A stretch of DNA of 64,000 nucleotides from Deltaproteobacteria bacterium. Lineage in GTDB: Bacteria > Myxococcota_A > UBA9160 > UBA6930. Location: the NCBI GenBank assembly GCA_028817435.1, contig JAPPPQ010000031.1, positions 62,001 to 126,000 of the forward strand. Direction: 5' to 3'. The translations under genes and the position numbers were made by a program. A model generated the notes under the pieces. That model was not told the origin of the DNA. It made no database searches and saw only the letters and a list, made by a program, of their open reading frames with translations. This document shows, one piece after another, positions 33,313-41,253 of the stretch (its first letter is position 1; every line of letters begins with the position of its first letter).

Positions 33313-34203
33313 TCAGCCTGCGCCGGTTTCGATCAGCTCGAGCAGTTCGCCGTCGGGGCCGGGGCAGCACAGGCTGCGGCGGCCGGCGTAGAGGACGCCC
33401 GCGTGGGTGGCGGGCTCGGCAATGGGGCGCAGGCCGGGGATCGCCAGGCTCGGCACGGCGATGCTCACCACCGCCGCGCCGGGGGGCAGTTCGCCCGCCG
33501 TGCGCGGGCGCTGGGTTGCGGCGGAGGGATACTGGTCCAGCTCCAGAAAAACATCGCGGCCGTTGCAGAGCGTGCAAATGAGATGCTGCGTGCCGGTTGC
33601 GAGCGCAAAGCTCTTGTTGAGCGAGGAATAAACGATGGGCTGCGGCGCGGTGCTGCGGAATCCCAGGACATCCCGGTAAAAGCGCAGCGCGCGCGGAAGA
33701 TCGGCGCTGCCCAGCACGGCGATGAAGGCGCGGTCCACCTGGCAGGCGGCGCGGGGCAGGTCGTAATCCGCCGCGTCGCCGTGCGTTTCGGTGAGAAACA
33801 GCGGCTCGCGGCAGGGGCCGAGCGCCTGCATGGGGCGGATTTCGCGGCTGAATGCGGGATCGGCCGGCGCGCCGATCACTTCCAGGGGCGAATCGCAGAG
33901 ACGCGCGTGCAGCGCATCCACATTCGCCACGCAGAGTTCCAGCGCGGCCCAGCCGAAACTTCGCAGCGGTTGGTAGCCCGGCGTTTCCGGCGCTTCAATC
34001 AACCGCACAAAAACCGCTGCGCCGCTCTGCGGCGCGAGCAGCGCGCTGTTGCGCCCGGCGCAGGCGGGCGCGCCCCATGCCCGCGCCAGCGCCGCCGGCA
34101 CCGGCGCGCGCTCGCGCAACTCGTAATCCAAGTGCTCGCGCCAAACCGCCAGCGCAAAATCAAAATTGGGCGCGCTGACTGTGATGGCCCGCAGCGGATT
34201 CAC
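33313..34203 (-). CDS. VOC family protein, two-module
   Basis: 296 residues with two vicinal-oxygen-chelate repeats: the first starts RAITVSAPNFDFALAVWREH, the second VDRAFIAVLGSADLPRALRF, then FYRDVLGFRS, and the C-terminus reads CPGPDGELLELIE, the usual last strand with its metal-ligand glutamate. It is probably a metal-dependent isomerase, lyase or dioxygenase, substrate unknown. The GTG start overlaps the stop of the preceding small gene, so three genes (methyltransferase, small protein, VOC) form one minus-strand operon. Confidence 0.82.
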   Translation of the reverse strand: MNPLRAITVSAPNFDFALAVWREHLDYELRERAPVPAALARAWGAPACAGRNSALLAPQSGAAVFVRLIEAPETPGYQPLRSFGWAALELCVANVDALHARLCDSPLEVIGAPADPAFSREIRPMQALGPCREPLFLTETHGDAADYDLPRAACQVDRAFIAVLGSADLPRALRFYRDVLGFRSTAPQPIVYSSLNKSFALATGTQHLICTLCNGRDVFLELDQYPSAATQRPRTAGELPPGAAVVSIAVPSLAIPGLRPIAEPATHAGVLYAGRRSLCCPGPDGELLELIETGAG

Positions 34204-34601
34204 TGCGATTCCGCCTCTGCCCCGCCCAACTCGCGCGCCACCTCCTCACTGGAGCGCTCTTCCGGACCCGCCTCGCTCTCCTCCAGCTCCTGCTGCACGA
34301 CGCGCAGCAGCACGGCGAGATACTCCTGGGTGCGGCGGCCCCGCTCGGCGGCGGCCGCGGCATCGGGCGCGTAGCTTTCGATGTCGGCGCGGCGCAACAG
34401 GCCGGCCTGTTCCAGCAGGCGCTCCAGCGTATCCAGGCGATCCCGGGTGACGGAGAGTTCCTGCGCCAGCGCCATGGCAATGCCGAGCACGCGCTCCGCA
34501 TCGCGGTTCTCGAAGAACCAGGGGCGGCGCCCTTTGGAGCGCGCCCCCGCCAGCCGCAGGTAATCGGCGAGCGCGGCGGCGGGATCTGCGGGATCGCTCA
34601 C
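34200..34601 (-). CDS. Small acidic protein of unknown function
   Basis: 133 residues from a GTG that overlaps the methyltransferase stop. It is mostly helical, probably coiled-coil forming (LSVTRDRLDTLERLLEQAGL), with a glutamate-rich C-terminal tail. No recognised family. Overlapping starts and stops on both sides tie it to the methyltransferase and VOC genes, and it may be an accessory protein for one of them. Confidence 0.65.
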   Translation of the reverse strand: MSDPADPAAALADYLRLAGARSKGRRPWFFENRDAERVLGIAMALAQELSVTRDRLDTLERLLEQAGLLRRADIESYAPDAAAAAERGRRTQEYLAVLLRVVQQELEESEAGPEERSSEEVARELGGAEAESQ

Positions 34602-35830
34602 GCCGCCGCCTTGCGCGCGCCCACCAGCCGCCAAGCCGGCGAGCGGCCGAAATCTTCGCTGCGCGGCGCGCCGTCCTCGCGCGCGGCAGCGGCTTCCGCG
34701 TCCTCTGCCGGAGCAAAGACGCCGCCGTGCAGCAGCGCGCCGGACGCAAAGCCCGCCTCAACCAGCACGGCGTCCAGATCCACTTCGTGGAAGCGCGTCC
34801 AGTAAGGTTCGTTGTTGTTGAAGGCGTCCCAGTCGCGCAGGCACTGCTCGCACAAATCCATCTTCTCGTGGTATTGCGGCTGCTCAATGTGCAGGGTAAT
34901 TCCGCCCGGCGCGAGCAGCCGGTGAATCTCGCGCATCATGCGCGGCATGGCGCGGTGCGAAGTCTCGTGCAGCACCATGGTGGATTGCACCCAGTCGAAG
35001 CGCCCGTCTTCAAAGCCCAGCGAGGCGAGCGATTCGGCGTTGCCCTGGGCGAAGCGGACATTGCGCACGCCCAGCGCGCGGGCGCGGGCGTGGCCGTAGC
35101 GCAGCAGCGGCGCGGCCTGGTCCACGGCCCAGATTTCGGCTTCGGGAAACGCGCGGGCCAGCGGCAGCACATTGTGTCCCAGCCCGCAGCCGATATCGAG
35201 AATGCGCTGGGGGCGGAAGTCCGGCAAATGCTCGCGCACCCAGTCCACCACGCCGCGCCCGCCGCCATCGCTGTAGCGGCCGAGCAGCCCGCCGGTGGTG
35301 ACGAAGATTCCCGCGTCGTAGTTGGCGGCGGCGGCGACATCGCCGGGAGCGAGTTCGGCGTGATAGCTGCCGGGCATGCAGTGGTGATCCACCGCGGCCA
35401 GATAGCGCGGCGTCTCAATTGCGGGATCGAGCAGCAGGCTCTCGCCCAGCCCCGCTTCGTTCAGGCGCTGCGCCTTTTGGTTGAGCGCGCCCCACTGGCG
35501 CAGCACCAGCATGCGTCCCGCCTGCTGGCGCATTTCCATGGTGGCGCGGCGCAGCGCGCTCCACGAGCGGTAGCCGGGGTGGCGGCCCAGGCTGCGGCGC
35601 ACCTCGTGGCGATTCCGGAAGCCTGCGCCGGTGCGGCGGCGCTGTTCGGGCTCCACTTCGCGCTCATAGACCCGCTGGATTCCCGGCAGCACCTTCGAGC
35701 CCAAATGGTGATTCAGTTGGGCCAGGAAATCGAAGCGCGCCGCATCGTCGTGGCTCGCTTCGGGCAGCATTTCGTGGCGGCCAATCGAGCGCCAGGGCGG
35801 CGGCCCCTCGTAGTTCTGCTTCGCACTCAT
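34598..35830 (-). CDS. SAM-dependent methyltransferase, class I
   Basis: 410 residues. A 200-residue N-terminal extension of unknown fold precedes a Rossmann methyltransferase with motif I ILDIGCGLGHNVLPLARAFP and the later blocks FDWVQSTMVLHE and LLAPGGITLHIEQP. The acceptor is unknown, small-molecule methylation in the cytoplasm is the default for this fold. The ATG at 35830 follows GGGGAGGA, and the longer open frame upstream lacks any similarity or ribosome-binding site. First gene of the operon with the small acidic protein and VOC protein, divergent from the deacetylase gene. Confidence 0.85.
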   Translation of the reverse strand: MSAKQNYEGPPPWRSIGRHEMLPEASHDDAARFDFLAQLNHHLGSKVLPGIQRVYEREVEPEQRRRTGAGFRNRHEVRRSLGRHPGYRSWSALRRATMEMRQQAGRMLVLRQWGALNQKAQRLNEAGLGESLLLDPAIETPRYLAAVDHHCMPGSYHAELAPGDVAAAANYDAGIFVTTGGLLGRYSDGGGRGVVDWVREHLPDFRPQRILDIGCGLGHNVLPLARAFPEAEIWAVDQAAPLLRYGHARARALGVRNVRFAQGNAESLASLGFEDGRFDWVQSTMVLHETSHRAMPRMMREIHRLLAPGGITLHIEQPQYHEKMDLCEQCLRDWDAFNNNEPYWTRFHEVDLDAVLVEAGFASGALLHGGVFAPAEDAEAAAAREDGAPRSEDFGRSPAWRLVGARKAAA

Positions 35831-35964
35831 CGAATCCTCCCCGCGCCGCAACGGCGGCGCCGCTGCCGCCAATCTTACCCCATGCAAAACACCCCGCGCG
35901 CAATTGGGCTGCCCTTCTTTCGCTACGCTGCCGCCCCGGCCGCGCGCCGGGGGGAGGGCAAGCC

Positions 35965-36816
35965 GTGGCGCTGCGCTGGCCGGAAGACGCGAAGCTCGCG
36001 CTTTCCATTGTGGTGAATGTGGAAGAGGGCGCGGAGGCGCGCGTGGCCGATGGCGACCCCGCGCCGGAATCCGTGGACGAGATTGGAATCGCGCTGCGCC
36101 GCCCCATTGTGGCCCACGCCAACGAGAGCAACTACCGCTACGGCCTGCGCGAAGGCGCGCCCCGCGTGTTGCGCGCGCTGCGCGAGCGGGGGCTGCCGGC
36201 GACTTTTCCGGCGGCGGCGCTGGCGCTGGAGCGCGCACCGGCGCTGGCCCAGGCCATCGCCGCCGGCGGCCACGAGGTGTGCTGCCACGGCTGGCGCTGG
36301 GTGCACCAATTCCGCATGGACGAAGCCGAAGAGCGCGCCTTCATCCGCCGCGGCACGGAATCGCTGGAGCGCAGCACGGGAACGCGCCCGGTGGGCTGGC
36401 TCTCGCGCTACCTGCACACCGAGCGCACGCGCCAATTGCTGGCCGAAGCGGGCTACCGCTATCACATGGACGATTACAGCGCCGACGCGCCTTTTTGGGA
36501 TTCCGCAGGCGGCCGCCCCATTGTGGTCATGCCCTATGCGCTGGACAGCAACGATATGAAGTTCTGGCAAGCGCCCGGCCTCACGCCCCGGCAGTGGCTG
36601 GAATACGCCCTGGATACTTTCGAGGTGCTCTACGCCGAAGGCGCGCACGCGCCGCGCATGATGTCGCTGGGATTGCACCTTCGCATCATCGGCCGCCCCG
36701 GCCGCATCGGCGCATTCGAGTCTTTTTTGGATCGCGTGCGCGAACGCGAAGGCGTCTGGGTGGCCACGCGCGCGCAAATCGCCGATCACTTTGCGGCGCA
36801 GACCCCGCCCCCCTGA
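35965..36816 (+). CDS. Polysaccharide deacetylase family protein (PuuE/allantoinase-like)
   Basis: 283 residues without signal peptide. NodB-homology features: SIVVNVEEGAE near the start, GLPATFPAAALALE, and GHEVCCHGWRWVHQ where the metal-site histidine sits. Cytoplasmic relatives such as PuuE hydrolyse cyclic ureides (allantoin) rather than chitin, which would suit a region with hydantoinase-like genes, but the substrate is not proven. A GTG start at 35965 after GGGGGAGGGC is used. Converges with the crotonase gene. Confidence 0.83.
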   Translation: MALRWPEDAKLALSIVVNVEEGAEARVADGDPAPESVDEIGIALRRPIVAHANESNYRYGLREGAPRVLRALRERGLPATFPAAALALERAPALAQAIAAGGHEVCCHGWRWVHQFRMDEAEERAFIRRGTESLERSTGTRPVGWLSRYLHTERTRQLLAEAGYRYHMDDYSADAPFWDSAGGRPIVVMPYALDSNDMKFWQAPGLTPRQWLEYALDTFEVLYAEGAHAPRMMSLGLHLRIIGRPGRIGAFESFLDRVREREGVWVATRAQIADHFAAQTPPP

Positions 36817-36828
36817 CGCGGCAGCGAT

Positions 36829-37611
36829 TCAATCGCCGGAAAAGCGCGGGGGGCGGCGCTCCAGGAAGGCGGCGCGGCCCTCGTGAAAGTCGCCGCTCTC
36901 GCGGGCGGCGGAAAAGAGCGCCATGGCTTCGGGGCTGTCGTCGGCGGCGCCGTCCAAAATGAGCCGCACCATGCGCTTGGCCGCGCGCACCGAGCCCGGC
37001 GAAAGCGCGGCGACGCGCTCGGCGTAGGCGCGGGTTTCGCGCAGCAATTCGCCCGCCGGAAACAGGCGGTCCACCAGGCGAATCCGCAGCGCTTCTTCGG
37101 CGGAAACCGTGCGCGCGCTGTAAAGCAGATCGCGGGCGGCGGAAGCGCCCACTGCCTCCACCAGCCGCCGCGTGCCGGCCACGCTGAAAACCAGACCGAG
37201 GCGCGCCGGGGGAATCGCAAAGCGCGCCGTCTCATCGGCGAAGCGCAAATCGCAGGCCAGCGCCAAGCCGCAGCCGCCCCCCATGCAGGGACCCTGGATC
37301 AGCGCCACGGTGGGCAGCGCCACCTCGGCCAGCCTGCGCTGCGCGCGCTCCAGCGCGCGGTCGTAATCCCGCGCCGTGGCGGCGCTGGCATAGACCTGCC
37401 CCAGCTCGCCAATGTCCGAGCCCGAAGCAAAACTCTGCCCGTCGCCGCCGCGCAAAATCAACACGCGCAGCGCGGCATCAGATTCGGCAGAGTCGAGCAG
37501 GCGCGGAATGGCCTGCCACATGGAAAGCGTCAGCGCGTTCTTTTTGCCGGGGCGGTTCAGCACCAGCGCGCCCAGCGCGCCTTCGCGCTGCAGGTAGATG
37601 GGCTCGCTCAC
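36829..37611 (-). CDS. Enoyl-CoA hydratase/isomerase (crotonase) family protein
   Basis: 260 residues. The oxyanion-hole glycines are present (SFASGSDIGEL near residue 60 and CMGGGCGLALACDLRFA near 109). At the position of the second catalytic glutamate (usually PExxLG) it reads IPPARLGLVF, so a glutamate typical of hydratases is missing and another crotonase reaction is possible. The GTG start overlaps the stop of the upstream isocitrate-lyase-family gene (GTGA), indicating translational coupling. It acts on CoA esters in the cytoplasm. Confidence 0.88.
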   Translation of the reverse strand: MSEPIYLQREGALGALVLNRPGKKNALTLSMWQAIPRLLDSAESDAALRVLILRGGDGQSFASGSDIGELGQVYASAATARDYDRALERAQRRLAEVALPTVALIQGPCMGGGCGLALACDLRFADETARFAIPPARLGLVFSVAGTRRLVEAVGASAARDLLYSARTVSAEEALRIRLVDRLFPAGELLRETRAYAERVAALSPGSVRAAKRMVRLILDGAADDSPEAMALFSAARESGDFHEGRAAFLERRPPRFSGD

Positions 37612-38558
37612 GGCCGCTCCGCATTCGGCGCGGCGGAGTCCTGTGCATCGAGCCGCTGCAATTCTTCCAGCCCCAGCACGGCGTTCAGTTCGGAGAAGTT
37701 CAGCATGCGCCCGGCGCTGGCCGCGCTGTCGCCTTTCTCCCGCAGCTCGCCGAGCAAATTGCGCAGCGCAAAGGCCGAGGCGCGCACCAATGCGCCGGGG
37801 TAGAGCACCAGCGCATAGCCCAGCGAACCCAGCGCGGCGCTGCCGAGGCGCGGCGTCTGCCCGCCTTCGACCATGTTGGCAATCAGCGGCAGCTTTGCGC
37901 CGAACACCTCGCCAATGCGCGCGAGCTCTTCGCGGCTGCGCGGCGCTTCGATGAAGAGCGCGTCCACGCCTTCTTGCATATAGGATTCGGCGCGGGCCAG
38001 CGCGGCCTCGAAGCCCTCCACGGCAATGGCGTCGGTGCGCGCCACAATCCATGCGCTGTGGCGCGCGTCCAGTGCGGCGCGCAGCCGCGCGCGCGCCTCG
38101 GCCTCGCTCACCAGCGCCTTGCCGCGCAAATGGCCGCAGCGCTTCGGCATCACCTGGTCTTCGAGCTGAATGGCCGTGGCCCCGGCGCGCTCCAGCGCGC
38201 GCACGGTGCGGCGGACATTCAGCGGGCTGCCGAAGCCCGTGTCGGCGTCCACCACCAGGGGCAGCGACACGCGCTCGCGCATCAGCGACACCGCCTGCAC
38301 CAGCTCGCTCAGCGTCACCAGCCCCACATCCGGACGCCCCAGCCGGGTGTAGGAGACCGACGCCCCCGACACATAGGCGCAGTCAAAGCCCGCCTGCTCC
38401 ACCAGCAGGGCGGAGAGCGCGTCATAGACTCCCGGCGTGACCAGCGGCGCCTGCCGCGCCAGCAGCCCGGCCAGCCCCCCCGGCCCGTCCGGCCCGTTCG
38501 CCCGGCGCGCCCTCCCCGCCTCCGCCCCAGTTCCGCCGCTCGTCTCGCTCTCCGGCAA
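37608..38558 (-). CDS. Isocitrate lyase/PEP mutase superfamily protein
   Basis: 316 residues. The metal-binding DADTGFG is at 104-110 and the loop KRCGH at 139-143, with the catalytic cysteine that marks isocitrate and methylisocitrate lyases (C-C bond cleavage) rather than PEP mutases. Other family blocks: TPGVYDALSALL, and IQLEDQ just before KRCGH. It starts with a TTG preceded by AAGGGGG. The first 28 residues are disordered. Co-expressed with a crotonase, so it may cleave a 2-hydroxy or 2-alkyl-malate-like product. Divergent from the acyl-CoA dehydrogenase operon across a 99-base promoter region. Confidence 0.88.
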   Translation of the reverse strand: MPESETSGGTGAEAGRARRANGPDGPGGLAGLLARQAPLVTPGVYDALSALLVEQAGFDCAYVSGASVSYTRLGRPDVGLVTLSELVQAVSLMRERVSLPLVVDADTGFGSPLNVRRTVRALERAGATAIQLEDQVMPKRCGHLRGKALVSEAEARARLRAALDARHSAWIVARTDAIAVEGFEAALARAESYMQEGVDALFIEAPRSREELARIGEVFGAKLPLIANMVEGGQTPRLGSAALGSLGYALVLYPGALVRASAFALRNLLGELREKGDSAASAGRMLNFSELNAVLGLEELQRLDAQDSAAPNAERP

Positions 38559-38585
38559 GCTGCCCCCTTCGCGCTCAAATGTCGT

Positions 38586-38598
38586 ATGATTATATCAT
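38586..38598 (-). promoter_or_regulatory. Palindrome ATGAT-TAT-ATCAT with a perfect TATAAT
   Basis: Inverted repeat with 5-base arms in the divergent gap between the lyase and acyl-CoA dehydrogenase genes. On the minus strand it holds TATAAT (38589-38594), a consensus -10 about 30 bases before the lyase start. On the + strand TATGAT (38585-38590) could serve the dehydrogenase. No clear -35 was seen on either side. Confidence 0.5.
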
Positions 38599-38657
38599 TG
38601 AGACAAATAGCCCGCCCAGGCCATTCCGCCCAGGGCGCCCATTTGAAAGGAGAACCC

Positions 38658-39833
38658 ATGCCGCGCGAACCCCGCAGCGCCAACCAGCTCGATCCCGCAG
38701 AAGAGGCCGCGCTGCTCGAGACCATTGACCGCTGGCTGCAAAACGATGTGGCGCCCCATGCGCTGGAGCTGGAGCACGCCGACGCCTATCCCGAGACCAT
38801 GGTGGAGCAGATGAAGAAGCTCGGCCTGTTCGGCGCCACCATTCCGCAGCGCTACGGCGGGCTGGGACTCCCCATCCTCACCTACACGCGCATTGTGTCG
38901 AAGGTCTGCGAGGTGTGGATGTCGCTGTCGGGCATTTTCAATTCGCACCTGATTGTGGCGGCGATGATTGAGCGCGACGGCACCGAGCAGCAGAAAGAGC
39001 GCTTTTTGCCGCGCATGGCCAGCGGCGAAATGCGCGCCGCCCTGGCGCTGACCGAACCCGATGCGGGGACGGATTTGCAGGGCATTCGCATGCGCGCCGT
39101 GCGCGACGGCGGCGAGTATGTGATTCACGGCACCAAGACCTGGATCAGCAACGGCATTCACGGCCACTGCGCGGCGCTGCTGGTGCGCACCGACCCCGAA
39201 GCGCAGCCGCCCCGGCGCGGCATGTCCATGTTCATCGCCGAAAAGGGCGAGGGCTTTGTGGTTTCGCGCAAGCTCGAAAAGCTCGGCTACAAGGGCATCG
39301 ATTCCGCCGAGCTGAGCTTCGACGGCTACCGCGTGCCGGCGGAGAATTTGATCGGCGGCGTGGAGGGGCGCGGCTTCCACAACGCGGTGGGCGGGCTGGA
39401 GCTCGGCCGCATCAATGTGGCTTCGCGCAGCGTGGGCGTGGCGCGGGCGGCCCTGATGCAGGCGCTGCAATACGCGCAGCAGCGCCGCACCTTCGGCAAG
39501 CCCATCTGCGAACACCAGGCCATCCAATTGAAGCTGGCGGAAATGGCGACGCGGGTGGAGGCGGCGCAGGCGCTGGTGGAGCGCGCGGCAGAGGCATACG
39601 ACGCCGGACGGCGCTGCGATATGGAAGCCGGCATGGCCAAATACTTCGCCTCCGAAGCCGCCATGGAGAACTCGGCGGAGAGCCTGCGCATTCACGGCGC
39701 ATATGGCTACTCGAAGGAGTTTCCGGTGGAGCGGCTCTACCGGGATGCGCCGCTGCTGTGCATCGGCGAGGGCACCAACGAGATGCAGCGAATCATCATC
39801 TCCCGGCAACTCGTCGAGCGGAATCCCGCGTGA
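38658..39833 (+). CDS. Acyl-CoA dehydrogenase
   Basis: 391 residues. FAD enzyme signature AALALTEPDAGTDLQGIRMR, substrate loop NGIHGHCAALLV, helix RRTFGKPICEHQAIQLKLAE and the C-terminal IHGAYGYSKEFPVERLYRDA followed by GEGTNEMQ. It would make the alpha-beta double bond in an acyl-CoA and pass electrons to ETF. The ATG at 38658 follows AAAGGAGAA. First gene of a four-gene operon with MmgE/PrpD, a CoA ligase and an amidase. Confidence 0.93.
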   Translation: MPREPRSANQLDPAEEAALLETIDRWLQNDVAPHALELEHADAYPETMVEQMKKLGLFGATIPQRYGGLGLPILTYTRIVSKVCEVWMSLSGIFNSHLIVAAMIERDGTEQQKERFLPRMASGEMRAALALTEPDAGTDLQGIRMRAVRDGGEYVIHGTKTWISNGIHGHCAALLVRTDPEAQPPRRGMSMFIAEKGEGFVVSRKLEKLGYKGIDSAELSFDGYRVPAENLIGGVEGRGFHNAVGGLELGRINVASRSVGVARAALMQALQYAQQRRTFGKPICEHQAIQLKLAEMATRVEAAQALVERAAEAYDAGRRCDMEAGMAKYFASEAAMENSAESLRIHGAYGYSKEFPVERLYRDAPLLCIGEGTNEMQRIIISRQLVERNPA

Positions 39834-39876
39834 GTTGGGAAAAGCGCCCGCGCGGCACTGCAGCTTCGCCAACGCC

Positions 39877-41253
39877 GTGAGCGATGCCATCCGGGCCTTC
39901 GCCCGGCACATTTTGCAGAGCGAGTTCGAGAATCTGCCCGCCGCCGCGCGCGGCGCGGTGCAGAGCTTCGCCCTCGACACGCTGGCCGTCGGCGTGGCGG
40001 GGCGCAGCGCACCCCACGCCGATGCAATTTGCAACGCCGCGGCGGCCGGGGGCGCTGCGGAAGAAGCCGCGGTCTGGGGCCGGGCGCTGCGCCTGCCGGC
40101 GGCGGCGGCGGCTTTCGTCAACGCCTACCAGGCCCACGCCAGCGAGTTCGATTGCATTCACGAAGCCGCGGTGGTGCACCCGGTCAGCGCCACCCTGCCG
40201 CCGCTGTTGGCTTTTGCCGAGCGCGAAGGCCCGGTTTCGGGGCGCGCGCTGGCGCTGGCATTGGCGCTGGCGGTGGATGTGGCCGCCGGGTTGGGCGAAG
40301 CGGCGCGGGGCGGGCTGCGCTTCTTTCGCCCCGCCAACGCCAGCCTGTTCGGCGCGGTGGCGGGGCTCGGCAAACTGGCGCGGCTTTCCGAGGCGCAACT
40401 GCTCGACGGCTTCGGCCTCGCCCTGGCGCAGGTAGCCGGCACCATGCAGGCGCACGAAGAGGGCAAGCCCACCCTGGCCTTTCAGATGGCCTGCGCCGCC
40501 CGCGCCGCCCTGCTGGCGGTAGACCTCGCCCGCGCGGGATTTCCCGGTCCCCACGCCGTGCTCGAAGGCCGCTTCGGTTACTTCCCGCTCTTCGAGCCGC
40601 AGCGCGAACTGCAGCCCGTGCTGGAATCGCTGGGGCGGCGCTGGCGCATTGCCGAAGTGAGTCACAAGCCGTGGCCCTCCGGGCGCGCCACCCACGCCGG
40701 CATTGCCGGCCTGCTGCAACTGCGCAGCGCCCACGGCATTTCGCCAGAGCAGGTGCAGCGCGCGGAAATCTGCGTGCCGCCGCTGGTCATGCAGCTCGTC
40801 GGCCGCCCCGCGCGCGCGGATATGACGCCGAACTACGCGCGGCTCTGCCTGCCCTGGTGCGGCGCCGTAGCGCTGTTGCGGGGGCAGGTGGGGCTGGCGG
40901 ATTTCGAGACCGGAACGCTGAACGACGCAGCCGCGCTGAAGCTGGCGCAGCGCATTGCGCTGCGGGAAAGCGGCAGCGATCCCGAGGCGCTGGCGCCCCA
41001 GCGCATTGCGCTGCATCTGAACAGCGGCGCGGTGCACACGCTCAATATTGCCGCGGCCCCGGGCGGCCCGGCAGCGCCGCTGGCGCAAGCGGCGCAGCTC
41101 CATAAGCTGCACGCCTGCTTCCAACACGGCGCGGCAAATTCGGCGCAGGCCCGCGCCGAAGCCGGCGCGCTGGCGCAACGCGTGGAGGCGCTGGGCGAAA
41201 TCCGCGATTGCCGCGAACTCATCGCCCCGCTGCACGCGGGTGGCGCAAAATGA
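39877..41253 (+). CDS. MmgE/PrpD family protein
   Basis: 458 residues. Family blocks: FALDTLAVGVAG near residue 32, AFVNAYQAHASEFDCIHEAA and VVHPVSATLPPLLAFAER. PrpD is 2-methylcitrate dehydratase, but the family also includes aconitate decarboxylase and other dehydratases. The start chosen is the GTG at 39877, which leaves a normal N-terminus (VSDAIRAFARHILQSEFENL). A TTG at 39835, directly after the dehydrogenase stop, is an alternative. Its C-terminus overlaps the ligase start. A dehydratase/decarboxylase role on a CoA-pathway intermediate is inferred. Confidence 0.87.
   Translation: MSDAIRAFARHILQSEFENLPAAARGAVQSFALDTLAVGVAGRSAPHADAICNAAAAGGAAEEAAVWGRALRLPAAAAAFVNAYQAHASEFDCIHEAAVVHPVSATLPPLLAFAEREGPVSGRALALALALAVDVAAGLGEAARGGLRFFRPANASLFGAVAGLGKLARLSEAQLLDGFGLALAQVAGTMQAHEEGKPTLAFQMACAARAALLAVDLARAGFPGPHAVLEGRFGYFPLFEPQRELQPVLESLGRRWRIAEVSHKPWPSGRATHAGIAGLLQLRSAHGISPEQVQRAEICVPPLVMQLVGRPARADMTPNYARLCLPWCGAVALLRGQVGLADFETGTLNDAAALKLAQRIALRESGSDPEALAPQRIALHLNSGAVHTLNIAAAPGGPAAPLAQAAQLHKLHACFQHGAANSAQARAEAGALAQRVEALGEIRDCRELIAPLHAGGAK

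Noticed and set aside
30400-34374. A 1324-codon open frame on the + strand antisense to the second MmeI-like gene
   Set aside because: Same reason. It also runs through the VOC gene, with low-complexity, histidine/arginine-rich translation.
35831-36238. Upstream extension of the methyltransferase gene
   Set aside because: Overlaps the deacetylase gene, lacks a ribosome-binding site, and the peptide is low-complexity. ATG 35830 has GGGGAGGA in front.
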